Positions 27,230 through 36,105 of a DNA stretch of 64,000 nt are shown piece by piece. Source of the stretch: Comamonas testosteroni. GTDB lineage: Bacteria; Pseudomonadota; Gammaproteobacteria; Burkholderiales; Burkholderiaceae_C. The notes beneath the pieces were generated by a model, which was not told where the DNA came from, ran no database searches, and saw nothing but the letters and a program-made list of their open reading frames with translations. The first letter of the stretch is position 1; each line of letters opens with the position of its first letter. The stretch covers positions 310,001 through 374,000 of the forward strand of contig NZ_CP129672.1 in NCBI RefSeq assembly GCF_030505195.1. The letters run 5' to 3'. The position numbers and the translations under genes were made by a program.

Positions 27230-27359
27230 GTTCAATGCCTCAAGAGCAAGCTTACCCCGGCAAGGCGACAGCAAGCAAGCGCCGCCGCACAGCGAGGCTG
27301 TCGTCCCCGCTGGGGACGCCTGGCCAGGGGAAGGCGCGAAGCGCCTCAGGGGGTAGCCA

Positions 27360-28160
27360 TCAGAACGCCGGGAAGACCGAGCCCTTGAACTCCTTGTCGA
27401 TGAACTGGCGCACCTCGTCGGAGTGATAGGACTTGATCAGCTGGGCGACCCAGGGCTGATTCTTGTCGGCATCGCGCACCACCATGATGTTCACATAGGG
27501 GTTCTTGGCCGACTCCAGCGCAATCGCATCCTTCTTGGGATTCAGACCGGCAGAGATCGCGAAATTGGTGTTGACGGTGGAAGCCTCCAGGTCGTCCAGC
27601 GAACGCGGCAATTGGGCCGCATCCAGCTCGACGAACTTGAGCTTCTTGGGGTTGGACACCACATCCAGCGGCGTCGCCTTCAGGCCCGCGCCCTCCTTGA
27701 GCTTGATCAGACCCTGCGACTGCAGTAGCAGCAGCGCGCGGCCGCCATTGGTGGGGTCGTTGGGGAGGCCGAACTTGGCGCCGGTGGGAAGCTCGGACAA
27801 AGCCTTGATCTTCTTGGAGTAGATGCCGATCGGGAAATTCACCGTGTCGGCCACCCAGCTGATCTTGTAGCCACGATCCTTGATCTGGGCATCCAGATAG
27901 GGGCGGTGCTGGTAGCTGTTGGCATCCAGGTCGCCGGCGGCCAGCGCCGCATTGGGCTGGACATAGTCGCCGAACTCGATGACCTTGAGGTTCAGACCGT
28001 TCTTGGCAGCAACCTTTTTGACCACTTCCATGATCTGCGCGTGAGGGCCGGCGGTCACGCCGATCTTGATGGTCTTGTCCTGGGCCTGGGCGGCAAAGCC
28101 CAGAGTGGCCGTAGCAGCCACAGCCAATGTGGTGCGCAAAAGCGAGCGCTTGTTCAACAT
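27360..28160 (-). CDS. metQ: Methionine-binding protein, NlpA/MetQ family
   Basis: 266 residues with a signal peptide (TTLAVAATATLGFAAQAQ). The mature protein shows KIGVTAGPHAQIMEVVKK, EFGDYVQPN, NSYQHRPYLDAQ and GLPNDPTNGGRALLLLQ, all typical of MetQ receptors for L- or D-methionine. No lipobox Cys is seen, so it may be soluble rather than lipid-anchored. It is separated from metN-metI by an SSB-like gene and a terminator, so it has its own promoter. The ATG follows AGGAATCTGC. Confidence 0.93.
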   Translation of the reverse strand: MLNKRSLLRTTLAVAATATLGFAAQAQDKTIKIGVTAGPHAQIMEVVKKVAAKNGLNLKVIEFGDYVQPNAALAAGDLDANSYQHRPYLDAQIKDRGYKISWVADTVNFPIGIYSKKIKALSELPTGAKFGLPNDPTNGGRALLLLQSQGLIKLKEGAGLKATPLDVVSNPKKLKFVELDAAQLPRSLDDLEASTVNTNFAISAGLNPKKDAIALESAKNPYVNIMVVRDADKNQPWVAQLIKSYHSDEVRQFIDKEFKGSVFPAF

Positions 28161-28313
28161 GCAGATTCCTTGTGCCAAAGATTGAGAGTGGCTAAGACTG
28201 TAGCGTCAGTTTCATGTGCCAGAGCGCTGTTTCTTAGACAGATTGCTCAGATGCAAACTACAGATTGGCAATGCAAGCCCCACCGGGTTGCATGCGACAA
28301 CCCAGACGCCCAC

Positions 28314-28345
28314 AAAAAAGCCCGCTCCTTCACGGTGGCGGGCTT
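28314..28345 (-). terminator. Rho-independent terminator after the SSB-like gene
   Basis: On the minus strand AAGCCCGCC ACCGTGAAGGA GCGGGCTTTTTT forms a strong stem with a T-run. It lies between the SSB-like gene and metQ, isolating metQ transcriptionally. Confidence 0.88.
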
Positions 28346-28363
28346 GTCTGCATGCGCAGGCTG

Positions 28364-28672
28364 TCAAAGATCGGACATCGTGGGCGCTGCCAGCACCTGC
28401 TGGGCCACCACGTCGAGCACGGCGTGGGACTCGTCCTGCCTGTCGATCCAGACCTTGGGCGTGAAGCTGCCGCGCAGGGCAATCGCATCGCCTTCGGAGA
28501 GACTGCGCAGCACGGCGCAGGGTGCATTGTCAAAAGCGACGATATTCACGGGAATCGAGGAGCCATCGCCGGCATTGGCTCGCATGCGGGCCACCATATA
28601 GGGGCGGCGGTTGCGGTCTACGCGACTCTCGGGGACGCCGGTCAGTCGGCCGGTAATCAAACCATCCATCAT
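28364..28672 (-). CDS. SSB-like single-stranded DNA-binding protein (short OB fold)
   Basis: 102 residues. The start MMDGLITGRLTGVPESR, the core MVARMRANAGDG, PVNIVAFD and GDAIALRGSFTPKVW are typical of short SSB-like OB-fold proteins in beta- and gammaproteobacteria. There is no acidic C-terminal tail for partner binding as in housekeeping SSB. It sits between metI and metQ on the same strand, with 143 bases to metI, and has its own terminator. A role in a mobile-element or competence context is possible, but nothing here shows it. Confidence 0.75.
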   Translation of the reverse strand: MMDGLITGRLTGVPESRVDRNRRPYMVARMRANAGDGSSIPVNIVAFDNAPCAVLRSLSEGDAIALRGSFTPKVWIDRQDESHAVLDVVAQQVLAAPTMSDL

Positions 28673-28815
28673 TTGCTGTTATCTACCCAGAAAAAATCAT
28701 GGCCGCTTTTGAGCACGAGCGGCCTTTCAAAAAATTTTGAACTTGTATTTTAGAGGGGGCAGCCTGTTTCCGGGCAGCAACCCTTTTCTTAATTTTTGGT
28801 AATGTTCACTGCTGC

Positions 28816-29481
28816 TCAGCGATGGCTCAGGCGTCGCACGGCCCAGTCACCCAGGCTTTGAATGGCCTGCACAAAGAAGATCAGGATGATCACCACAACC
28901 AGCATCACGTCGGGCAGAAAGCGCTGGTAGCCGTAGCGGATACCCAGGTCGCCCAGGCCGCCGCCGCCAATGGCACCTGCCATGGCCGAGTAGCCGGTCA
29001 GGCTGACGAAGCTGATGGTCAGGCCCGCGACGATGCCGGGCAGCGCCTCGGGCAGCAGCACCTTCCAGACGATCTGGCCGGTGGTCGCACCCATGGACTG
29101 GGCCGCTTCGATCAGCCCGCCATCGACCTCGCGCAAGGCGGTCTCCACCAGCCGAGCCACAAACGGCGCCGCCGCAATCGTCAGCGGCACCACGGCCGCC
29201 CAGGTGCCGATGGAGGAGCCCGTGATCAGACGCGTCAGCGGAATGATGGCCACCAGCAAGATGATGAAGGGGGTGGAGCGCAGCGCATTCACGATCCAGC
29301 CCACGACCTTGTTGGCCGGGCCGTTCTGCAAGATGCCGCCATGGTCGGTCAGGCGCAGGAAGACGCCCAGCGGAATACCGATCAGACCGCCGATCAGGCC
29401 CGAGATGCCGACCATGATCAGCGTCTCCCAGAAGGAATCCAGCAACAGCTGGAGCATCATTTCCGAAAAATTCTCAAACAT
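28816..29481 (-). CDS. metI: Methionine ABC transporter permease
   Basis: 221 residues with five hydrophobic segments and the EAA loop AAQSMGATTGQIVWKVLLPE. It forms the methionine channel with MetN. The ATG giving MFENFSEMML is chosen; a TTG three codons upstream is possible. It begins 5 bases after metN, preceded by TTGAGAGCG. Confidence 0.93.
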   Translation of the reverse strand: MFENFSEMMLQLLLDSFWETLIMVGISGLIGGLIGIPLGVFLRLTDHGGILQNGPANKVVGWIVNALRSTPFIILLVAIIPLTRLITGSSIGTWAAVVPLTIAAAPFVARLVETALREVDGGLIEAAQSMGATTGQIVWKVLLPEALPGIVAGLTISFVSLTGYSAMAGAIGGGGLGDLGIRYGYQRFLPDVMLVVVIILIFFVQAIQSLGDWAVRRLSHR

Positions 29482-29486
29482 CGCTC

Positions 29487-30533
29487 TCAATCCTTGCTGG
29501 ACACGATCTGCACTTGCACACCGCTGGCACGCAGGTGCTCCACGGCAGCATCAATCTTGGCGGCCTCGCCGCTGGCGTACACCGCCAGCGAGCCAAAGGT
29601 CTGCTCCTGGATCTCGTCGATCTGCCCGTGCAGAATCGACAGATCCAGACCCAGCTCGCGAATCAGGTGCGAGAGAATCGGCTGATAGGCGCTCTCGCCC
29701 GCATAGGACAGGCGCAGCAGCTGGCCTTGCTGGCCGGGCTGCAGCTGGGCGGCCAGCTGGTTCACGCGCTTCATCACCGACTCGGGCAGTTGCTGGGGCA
29801 CGATTTCGTCAATCAGGCTCTTGGTGATCGTCTGCTGAGGGCGGGTGAAGACATCGATCACGGGCCCCAGCTCGGCAATCTCGCCACCGTCGATCACGGC
29901 CACGCGGTCGGCAATCTGCTTGATCACCAGCATCTGGTGGGTGATCAGCACCACGGTCACGCCCAGCTCGCGGTTGACCTTGCGCAGCAGATCCAGAATG
30001 GAGCGCGTGGTTTCGGGGTCCAGCGCCGAAGTGGCCTCGTCGCTGAGCAGCACCTTGGGGTTGCTGGCCAGCGCCCGGGCAATGCCCACGCGCTGTTTCT
30101 GGCCGCCGGAAATCTGTGCCGGATAGCGGTCGGCCAGATGATCCAGACCCACCAGCTCCAGCAGCGGCGTCACGCGCTGGTAGATCTCGTCCTTGGAAAT
30201 ACCGGCCAGCTCCAGCGGCAGGGCCACGTTGTCATACACGGTGCGGGACGACAGCAGGTTGAAGTGCTGAAACACCATGCCGATGTCGCGGCGCGCTGCG
30301 CGCAGCTCGGCGTCGGACAGCTGCATGAGGTCGCGTCCGTTGACGATGACCTTGCCGTCCGAGGGGCGGTTGAGCAGATTCAGGCAGCGCACCAGAGAGC
30401 TTTTGCCCGCGCCGGAGCGGCCGATGATGCCGAACACCTCGCCCGAAGCGATTTCCAGATTGATGCCACGCAAGGCGTGCACCGGGCCCTTGGGGCCTTG
30501 GTATGTCAGGGATAAATCCCGAATTTCTATCAT
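29487..30533 (-). CDS. metN: Methionine ABC transporter ATP-binding protein
   Basis: 348 residues. The ABC domain has Walker [10 protein letters not shown] (about 38-46), [15 protein letters not shown], signature ISGGQKQR and Walker [13 protein letters not shown]. The C-terminal ~100 residues form the NIL (ACT-like) domain that senses intracellular methionine and inhibits transport. It leads the leftward metN-metI-ssb-like group. A 328-base region upstream contains no gene on this strand. Confidence 0.95.
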   Translation of the reverse strand: MIEIRDLSLTYQGPKGPVHALRGINLEIASGEVFGIIGRSGAGKSSLVRCLNLLNRPSDGKVIVNGRDLMQLSDAELRAARRDIGMVFQHFNLLSSRTVYDNVALPLELAGISKDEIYQRVTPLLELVGLDHLADRYPAQISGGQKQRVGIARALASNPKVLLSDEATSALDPETTRSILDLLRKVNRELGVTVVLITHQMLVIKQIADRVAVIDGGEIAELGPVIDVFTRPQQTITKSLIDEIVPQQLPESVMKRVNQLAAQLQPGQQGQLLRLSYAGESAYQPILSHLIRELGLDLSILHGQIDEIQEQTFGSLAVYASGEAAKIDAAVEHLRASGVQVQIVSSKD

Positions 30534-30861
30534 GAAAAATACTGCGAATCACGCATGAATAATGCGCTTGACGCTATAAAAAGTGATTGATCCCATCCCA
30601 GCTGCAGCGCTGCTGGGCAGCGGGCAATGCAGGCCTTCGTTCTGGTAGAGGCCGGCAGATCAAGCCAGCCTACTTTTAGTAGTAACCCTCAATAATGCCT
30701 GAGTCTAGGCAAACCTGAGAGCAACTGGGACAAGTGAATTCACTTATGGCGCCGCCAGCACGCCATCCAACGCAGGCCTTGCCCGGGCCTGTCCCCACTG
30801 GCGGCACGGCCTTGCAGGCCTTAGCATGCTGGCATCTGCCCCTGGTTTTCTCTGCCGCCCT
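30534..30861. other. Intergenic region between metN and the small CPPGACDC gene
   Basis: Contains a promoter-like TTGACGCTATAAAAAG stretch (30567-30583, either strand) and a perfect 14-base palindrome AAGTGAATTCACTT at 30732-30745. The palindrome is a candidate operator for either divergent gene. No S-box or SAM riboswitch was seen. Confidence 0.5.
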
Positions 30862-31272
30862 ATGCAGCCGCCCCCCCTGCCCATCCGTGTTGAATGCCCG
30901 CCCGGTGCCTGCGACTGCCGGCGCGAACTGCTGCTTGGCACGCCGGGTTCGGATCTGCGCATTCTGCAGCTCACGCGCGAGGAAGAGAAAAAGCTGCTGC
31001 AACGCCTGGAGAGCATCAGCAGCCTGGTCGATCTTGAGCATATGCAGCAGCGCATTCACACGCTCCTGGGTCTGGAGATACGCATCACCCCCGGCAACAA
31101 CGAGGTGCGCACCATGCGCGGCATCCAGATCGACCTCGGCGACATGCCCGGTCTATGCCGCAAAACGCGCCAGAGCATTCCCGCCGCGATCCGCAAGGGG
31201 CTGGAGCGCAGGCCCGAGATTGCCTGGGCCCTGCTGGATGCGCATGACCTGTTTGGCATGCCCGGCAGCTGA
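30862..31272 (+). CDS. Conserved-looking small protein with a CPPGACDC N-terminal cluster
   Basis: About 136 residues, starting MQPPPLPIRVECPPGACDC. The Cys-x4-Cys-x-Cys cluster could bind metal. Then come LRILQLTREEEKKLLQRLES and a C-terminal region (GDMPGLCRKTRQSIPAAIRK) with another Cys. I recognise the pattern as a conserved hypothetical of this bacterial family but know no function. The reading frame has good codon bias, unlike the overlapping frame on the same strand. Confidence 0.7.
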   Translation: MQPPPLPIRVECPPGACDCRRELLLGTPGSDLRILQLTREEEKKLLQRLESISSLVDLEHMQQRIHTLLGLEIRITPGNNEVRTMRGIQIDLGDMPGLCRKTRQSIPAAIRKGLERRPEIAWALLDAHDLFGMPGS

Positions 31273-31692
31273 GCCAAGCACCGGCAAGGCCTGACAACAA
31301 AGCAGGCACTTCGCCACCTGGGTCTTCAGACAGGGCTAGTCCTTGCGGCCTAGGTCGCCCGGCCCATGGCGGCCTTTCGCTTTCAAAAGCACCACGCCGG
31401 CCCTCCCTCAAGCGCATTTTCATCTTGGTTTTCCCGAGGTCGGACACCACAGGTTTTCCCTTGCCTGATCGATTCGGCGCGGGGCTGGAGCAGCAGTCTG
31501 TCTCTGAGGCGACTTCGCTAGGCCTTAAGGGCTAGTCCAAACGCGTGATGGTGAGCCGCAAAGCTCGCTTGAACATTGAATTCATCGACAGGCGCCAAGC
31601 CAGTGACTAGCTGTCTTGGACTAGACCTTGGCCCGATTCGCGGGCAGATCGATAGTGCAAATGCTGCACACATACATCTTTGAGGAATCGTG
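31273..31692. other. Intergenic region with a spaced inverted repeat
   Basis: About 420 bases with no convincing gene. CTAGTCCAA (31532-31540) and its inverse TTGGACTAG (31616-31624) bracket 75 bases. The arrangement resembles a small inverted-repeat element or a transposon scar. The DUF1329 gene follows after a TGAGGAATC ribosome-binding site. Confidence 0.45.
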
Positions 31693-33078
31693 ATGGAAAG
31701 CAACGTGAGCTACCGCGCCCTGATCGCACTGACCGTGACCAGCGTCATGGCTGGTACAGCCGCCGCCAAAGGCAGCCCCGAAGACATTGAAAAGCTGGGC
31801 AAGTCCTTGACCTGTATCGGAGCCGAAAAGGCCGGCACTGCCAGCGGCGTGCCCGAATACACCGGCAAATGGCTGGGAACGCCGCCTGGAATTCAGTACA
31901 CGCCGCATACGGGTCAGCACCCGGTGGACCCCTATGCCAGTGAAAAGCCCTTGTTCTCCATCACGGCCGAGAATGCGGCCCAGTACGCCGCCAACCTGAC
32001 CGAGGGCCAGAAGGCCATGTTTGCGCGCTACCCCAAGACCTTCAGCATTCCCGTGTATCCGGGCCACCGCGACTTCCGCTATCCGGACTTTGCCTGTGCC
32101 TCGGCCAAAGTCAATGCGCAGAACGCCGTGATCAGCGCCGACGGAATGGGTGCCGACAACGCGGTCAAAGGGGCAATCCCCTTCCCCTTCCCCAAGACCG
32201 GCATGGAGCTGGCCTTCAACAACCTGTTTCCGCTGCGCTCATTCACCGAACACACACTGCGTGACAACGCCTATGTGATGCAGGATGGCTCCACCGTCTT
32301 CGGCCGCGCCGACAACCGCAGCATGAGCCTGCTGAACTCCCCCGAGCAGGCAGGCAAGCCGCTGGAAGGCACCATGGCCCAGGGCATGAATGCGGTCAAG
32401 CTGCCCGAGCGCGAGAAAGGCGGGGTCAGCGTCAGCCGGGAGCCGGTCAACTTCGGCAAGGACAAGCGCCTGGGCTGGAGCTATGACCCGGGCACACGCC
32501 GGGTGCGCCAGATTCCCGAGTACGGTTTTGACCAGCCCATGGGGGGCGGCGTGGGCGCCAAGATGACGATTGACTCCGACCGTCTCTTCAATGGTTCGCC
32601 CGAGCGCTACAACTGGAAGAATCTGGGCAAGAAGGAAATCTACATTCCCGCCAACGCGTACAAGATTCACGCCAATACCGTGAAGTACGCCGACCTGCTC
32701 AAGCCCGGCCATGCCAACCCCGACTACATGCGCTACGAACTGCGCCGCGTCTGGGTGCTGGAAGCCACGCTCAAGGAAGGCTATCGCCATCTCTATGGCA
32801 AGCGCGTGCTTTTCCTTGATGAAGACACCGGCCACGCCGTGATGAGCGACTTCTACGATGCACGCGGCAATCTGTGGCAGCAAGGCCTCATCAATTACTA
32901 CTACGCGTTCGACTCCAACGCCTGGCATGCAGGCACGGCCTTCTACCACGACCTGATTGGCGGCGGCTATGTGGCCTACAACCTGTTCCAGGAGCGCCCC
33001 AAGGGCCCCGTGCTCAACAAGGGGGACATGAATCCCTCCATGTTCACCCCTGAAGCCACGCGCAACGCCGGCACCTGA
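31693..33078 (+). CDS. DUF1329 family exported protein
   Basis: 461 residues with a signal peptide (ALTVTSVMAGTAAA). The body has the DUF1329 pattern: GKWLGTPPGIQYTPHTGQ, KTGMELAFNN, GRRVRQIPEYGFDQP-like and a long C-terminal region rich in Tyr/Trp (YGKRVLFLDEDTG; GLINYYYAFDSN). Members of this family are outer-membrane-associated or periplasmic and are often found with steroid or hydrocarbon degradation genes; LolA/LolB-like folds are reported. It is upstream of a DUF1254 protein and an alkylsulfatase-like enzyme, all rightward. Function unknown. Confidence 0.85.
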   Translation: MESNVSYRALIALTVTSVMAGTAAAKGSPEDIEKLGKSLTCIGAEKAGTASGVPEYTGKWLGTPPGIQYTPHTGQHPVDPYASEKPLFSITAENAAQYAANLTEGQKAMFARYPKTFSIPVYPGHRDFRYPDFACASAKVNAQNAVISADGMGADNAVKGAIPFPFPKTGMELAFNNLFPLRSFTEHTLRDNAYVMQDGSTVFGRADNRSMSLLNSPEQAGKPLEGTMAQGMNAVKLPEREKGGVSVSREPVNFGKDKRLGWSYDPGTRRVRQIPEYGFDQPMGGGVGAKMTIDSDRLFNGSPERYNWKNLGKKEIYIPANAYKIHANTVKYADLLKPGHANPDYMRYELRRVWVLEATLKEGYRHLYGKRVLFLDEDTGHAVMSDFYDARGNLWQQGLINYYYAFDSNAWHAGTAFYHDLIGGGYVAYNLFQERPKGPVLNKGDMNPSMFTPEATRNAGT

Positions 33079-33202
33079 GCGGCCTGTTCCCCCAGGAGCG
33101 GCCAGCACGCGCTGCATGCGGTGCTCGCCGCAGAAAGAACCGGACCGGGCTGGAAGAAGCCACCGGCCCCGGCCATCACCACCAACACACCATTTCCATC
33201 AC

Positions 33203-34600
33203 ATGTCAAAGTTGAACCGCGCCGGGCTGCGCGCCATGGCGGCTGCTGCATTGGGCCTTTGCCTGGGCATGGCCCATGCCCAGACGCCCGCTGCCACCGA
33301 AGAGCAGGCTCTGGACAGCCTGATCCGTGAGGCCATGCTCTATGCCTACCCCTATCAGGAATTCATGAAAATGCGACATGAAGCCCTGGAGGTCAAGGAC
33401 TCGCCCACCGCCACCACGCTCAACCACTTCCGCCACTCGCGCCACCTGGCCACGCCCAAGGACCGCTGGGCCAACGGCCCGATTCGCGACACCTTCTACT
33501 CCACCGCCTGGCTGGATCTCGAAAAGTCTCCCCTGGTGCTGTCCCTGCCCGAAACCCATGGCCGCTACTACGTGATCGCCATGATCGGGGCAGACCTCAA
33601 CACCTTCTCCTACGTGGGCCGGCGTATTGGCGGCACCAAGGCACGCAAGGTGGCCCTGGTCGGCCCGCGCTGGAGCGGCAAGATCCCGCAGGTCGACCAG
33701 ATCGTGCGCGCGCCCACGCGGGACGTCTATCTGAATCTGCGCGTGCTGGTCACCGGTGAAGATGACCTCAAGACCGCCCATGCAGTACAGGATGGGTTTC
33801 GCATGGAGCCTGTGCTCAAGTCCCACGAAGAGAGCCCGAAGATCAAGCCGCAAGCCCAGGACTGGAGCCTCTTTGTCGATGTGAGCAATGAGGCCCTGGT
33901 GCGCAACCCACCGCCCGCCGCAGAGCAAGCACTGCTGCAGCGCTTTGCCAGCGTGGGCATCTGCGGCAAGGCCTGCAGCTGGGACAAGCTGCCCGAGGCC
34001 GTGCAGCAGCGCTGGCGGGCTTTGGCACCCGAGATCGAGAAAAACGAACTCAAAAATCGCCTGAATGCCGACCGCAAGACGGCTGAGCCTGGACGCAGAA
34101 ACGGCTGGACTCCTTATCGCCTGCCGGACGGCTTTGGCACAAACTACGCCATGCGTGCCCAATCGGCAGCCATGTCGGGCGGCATTCTTGGGCTGACCGC
34201 AGCAGAAGCCACCTATTTCGCTGCCAGTGTGGACGGCAACAATCAGGCGCTCGGCAAGGGACAGGCTTACCGCCTACATCTGCCCCAAGGTCGCCTGCCC
34301 TCCGATGCCTTCTGGTCCATCTCCCTCTATGAGTTTGTGACCGGAGGCCAGTACATGGTGGACAACCCCATCAACCGCTACTCCATTGGCGACCGCACCA
34401 AGGGCATGAAGTTCAACGCCGACGGCAGCCTGGACATCTGGTTGCAGCCCACAGACCCGGGCCCTGAAAAGCGTGCCAACTGGCTGCCCACGCCCGAGAA
34501 GAACCTGTTCTATCTGATGGCCCGCGCCTACCAGCCCTGGCCCGAGGTGCAAGACCCTTCGTGGATCCTGGAGCCGGTTCAACGAATCAGCCCCCAATGA
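33203..34600 (+). CDS. DUF1254/DUF1214 exported protein
   Basis: 465 residues. A signal peptide (AAAALGLCLGMAHA) is followed by DUF1254 (YAYPYQEFMKMRHEAL; NHFRHSRHLATPKDRWANGP; DTFYSTAWLDLEKSPLVL; GRYYVIAMI) and DUF1214 (DAFWSISLYE; YMVDNPINRYSIGDRT; DIWLQPTDPG) in order. The family is common in proteobacteria and bacterial pathogens, with unknown biochemistry. The stop overlaps the ATG of the MBL gene (ATGA). Confidence 0.88.
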   Translation: MSKLNRAGLRAMAAAALGLCLGMAHAQTPAATEEQALDSLIREAMLYAYPYQEFMKMRHEALEVKDSPTATTLNHFRHSRHLATPKDRWANGPIRDTFYSTAWLDLEKSPLVLSLPETHGRYYVIAMIGADLNTFSYVGRRIGGTKARKVALVGPRWSGKIPQVDQIVRAPTRDVYLNLRVLVTGEDDLKTAHAVQDGFRMEPVLKSHEESPKIKPQAQDWSLFVDVSNEALVRNPPPAAEQALLQRFASVGICGKACSWDKLPEAVQQRWRALAPEIEKNELKNRLNADRKTAEPGRRNGWTPYRLPDGFGTNYAMRAQSAAMSGGILGLTAAEATYFAASVDGNNQALGKGQAYRLHLPQGRLPSDAFWSISLYEFVTGGQYMVDNPINRYSIGDRTKGMKFNADGSLDIWLQPTDPGPEKRANWLPTPEKNLFYLMARAYQPWPEVQDPSWILEPVQRISPQ

Positions 34601-36105
34601 ATGCAGTGATGGCAAACATGAAAAAAATATCTCGGCTCTCCCGATACGCCTTTGTCACGGCCCTGGCACTGAGCCCGCTCGGTCCGGGCACGGCCAGCGC
34701 CCACGATCAGGATGATCGCGGAGGTTCAGGAGCGAAAAGCCCCGCCGTGCTTGCTGCCCGCGCCCAGGTGTTCAAGGCCAATCCGCAGATGGTCAGCTCC
34801 ATCATGGAAGGCGGTGGCTTTGGCACCGAGCTGTCGTATGCAGTGGCCAACAGCATGTACAGCCGAACCGATCAGAACGCCATTGCAGATGCCCGAGCCA
34901 GGCTCAAAGTCGAGGCTGTGGCTCCACGCACCTGGCTGCTGCGTTTTCCCATCGTCAATGTGGTGGTCTTCGAGACCGACGAAGGCCTGGTCTTGGTCGA
35001 TAGCGGCTACGCACCTGCAGGCCCGGCCTTGGCCGAGGCGCTGAGCAAGCTCAGCGACAAGCCGCTGCACACCGTCATCCTCACGCACTTTCATGCCGAC
35101 CACGCCTTTGGCGCCTGGGCGCTGATGGATCAGAAGCCGCGTGTAGTGACCGAGCAGCGCTTCATCTCCCAGATGGAGCTGGACATGCGCAGCAACGGTC
35201 TGATCGCGCGCAACAACCAGCAAAGCGTAGCCGACGTGCCGCGCACCTGGGCAGATGCAGTTCGGCCCACCCAGACTTTCAGGGACAAGACCACACTCAA
35301 AATTGGCGGCGAAGACTTTGTGCTGACCCATGCGCGCGGCGAGACCGAAGACCAGATATGGGTTGCCGTTCCAGGCCGGAAAATCGTGGCCAGCGCGGAT
35401 TATTTCCAGGGTTTTCTGCCCAATGCAGGCAACGGCAAGCGACGCCAGCGCTACCCCGAGGAGTGGGCCCAGGCCCTGCGCGACATGGCTGCACTCAAGC
35501 CCGAGCTGCTGCTGCCGGCGCATGGCCCGGCCATCACCAAGCACGAGGAAATTCAGGACCGACTGCCCGCCCAGGCCCAGATGCTGGACAGCATCTCCAG
35601 GCAGGTGGTGGCAGGCCTGAACAGCGGCGAGCGCCGTGATCTGGTGATTGACAAGGTCGCACTGCCGCCGGAGCTGGCCGGGCGAAGCGATGCACGCGAG
35701 CTATATGTGTCTGCCAAGGACATCGGCCGCATGGTGGTCAGCGAGTACAGCGGCTGGTGGGACGATATTCCATCGCACTGGCGCCCAGCGCCCCTGGCCC
35801 ATGAGGCCAAAGAAATCGTGCAGCTGGCCGGCGGTGCCAGGCAGGTGATTCGGCGTGCCACAGCCTTGGCCGACCGCAACCCGGAGCTGGCCTCGCATCT
35901 GGCCGACTGGGCCTGGTACGCAGACAGCGACGACCCCGAGGTGGCCCAGGGGGCGCTGAACGTCTATGCCCGCCGTGTCGCCAAGCCTCTGCCCACGCAG
36001 GAAGTGCTGGTCTATGCCGAGCACATGGTGCGCCTGCAGCTCAAGCTCAATGAGCTGAACAGCGCACGCGAGCCCAGCGTCAGTCAGAGCAGCACAGTGC
36101 ATTAA
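34597..36105 (+). CDS. Exported metallo-beta-lactamase-fold alkylsulfatase-like protein (shortened)
   Basis: 502 residues with a signal peptide (TALALSPLGPGTASA). The MBL domain has THFHADHAFG (metal ligands His164, His166, Asp168, His169) and a second ligand block ALDVLTHARGETEDQ-like and LLLPAHGPAI. After it comes the alkylsulfatase dimerisation region (VVSEYSGWWDDIPSHWRPAP; ASHLADWAWYADSDDPEV), as in SdsA1/BDS1. Those enzymes are about 650 residues and end in an SCP2-like domain, which is absent here. It would cleave alkyl sulfate esters, or a related ester, in the periplasm. It is the last of three coupled rightward genes. Confidence 0.82.
   Translation: MNAVMANMKKISRLSRYAFVTALALSPLGPGTASAHDQDDRGGSGAKSPAVLAARAQVFKANPQMVSSIMEGGGFGTELSYAVANSMYSRTDQNAIADARARLKVEAVAPRTWLLRFPIVNVVVFETDEGLVLVDSGYAPAGPALAEALSKLSDKPLHTVILTHFHADHAFGAWALMDQKPRVVTEQRFISQMELDMRSNGLIARNNQQSVADVPRTWADAVRPTQTFRDKTTLKIGGEDFVLTHARGETEDQIWVAVPGRKIVASADYFQGFLPNAGNGKRRQRYPEEWAQALRDMAALKPELLLPAHGPAITKHEEIQDRLPAQAQMLDSISRQVVAGLNSGERRDLVIDKVALPPELAGRSDARELYVSAKDIGRMVVSEYSGWWDDIPSHWRPAPLAHEAKEIVQLAGGARQVIRRATALADRNPELASHLADWAWYADSDDPEVAQGALNVYARRVAKPLPTQEVLVYAEHMVRLQLKLNELNSAREPSVSQSSTVH

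Larger units (their letters stand above)
26803..27358. repeat. Tandem duplication of a ~250-base intergenic unit
   Basis: Two imperfect direct copies lie at about 26810-27055 and 27065-27358. Each has, in order, CAGCAATAGATTTCAA, TAGCATAAAGCGATAGCAGC, a run of GCAATAAAG units, the hairpin GCGCTGCAAGTGCAGCGC, TTCGTTCAATGCCTCAAG, and a GC-rich GCGAGGCTGTC block. The second copy ends in the family's GGCGCGAAGCGCCTCAGGGGGTA next to the metQ stop. Copies differ by scattered substitutions and a few indels, so the duplication is not recent. Confidence 0.9.

Noticed and set aside
30734..30861. An alternative plus-strand gene overlapping the CPPGACDC gene in another frame
   Set aside because: Lower-quality composition (Cys/Arg/Ser rich), while the other frame gives a coherent protein.
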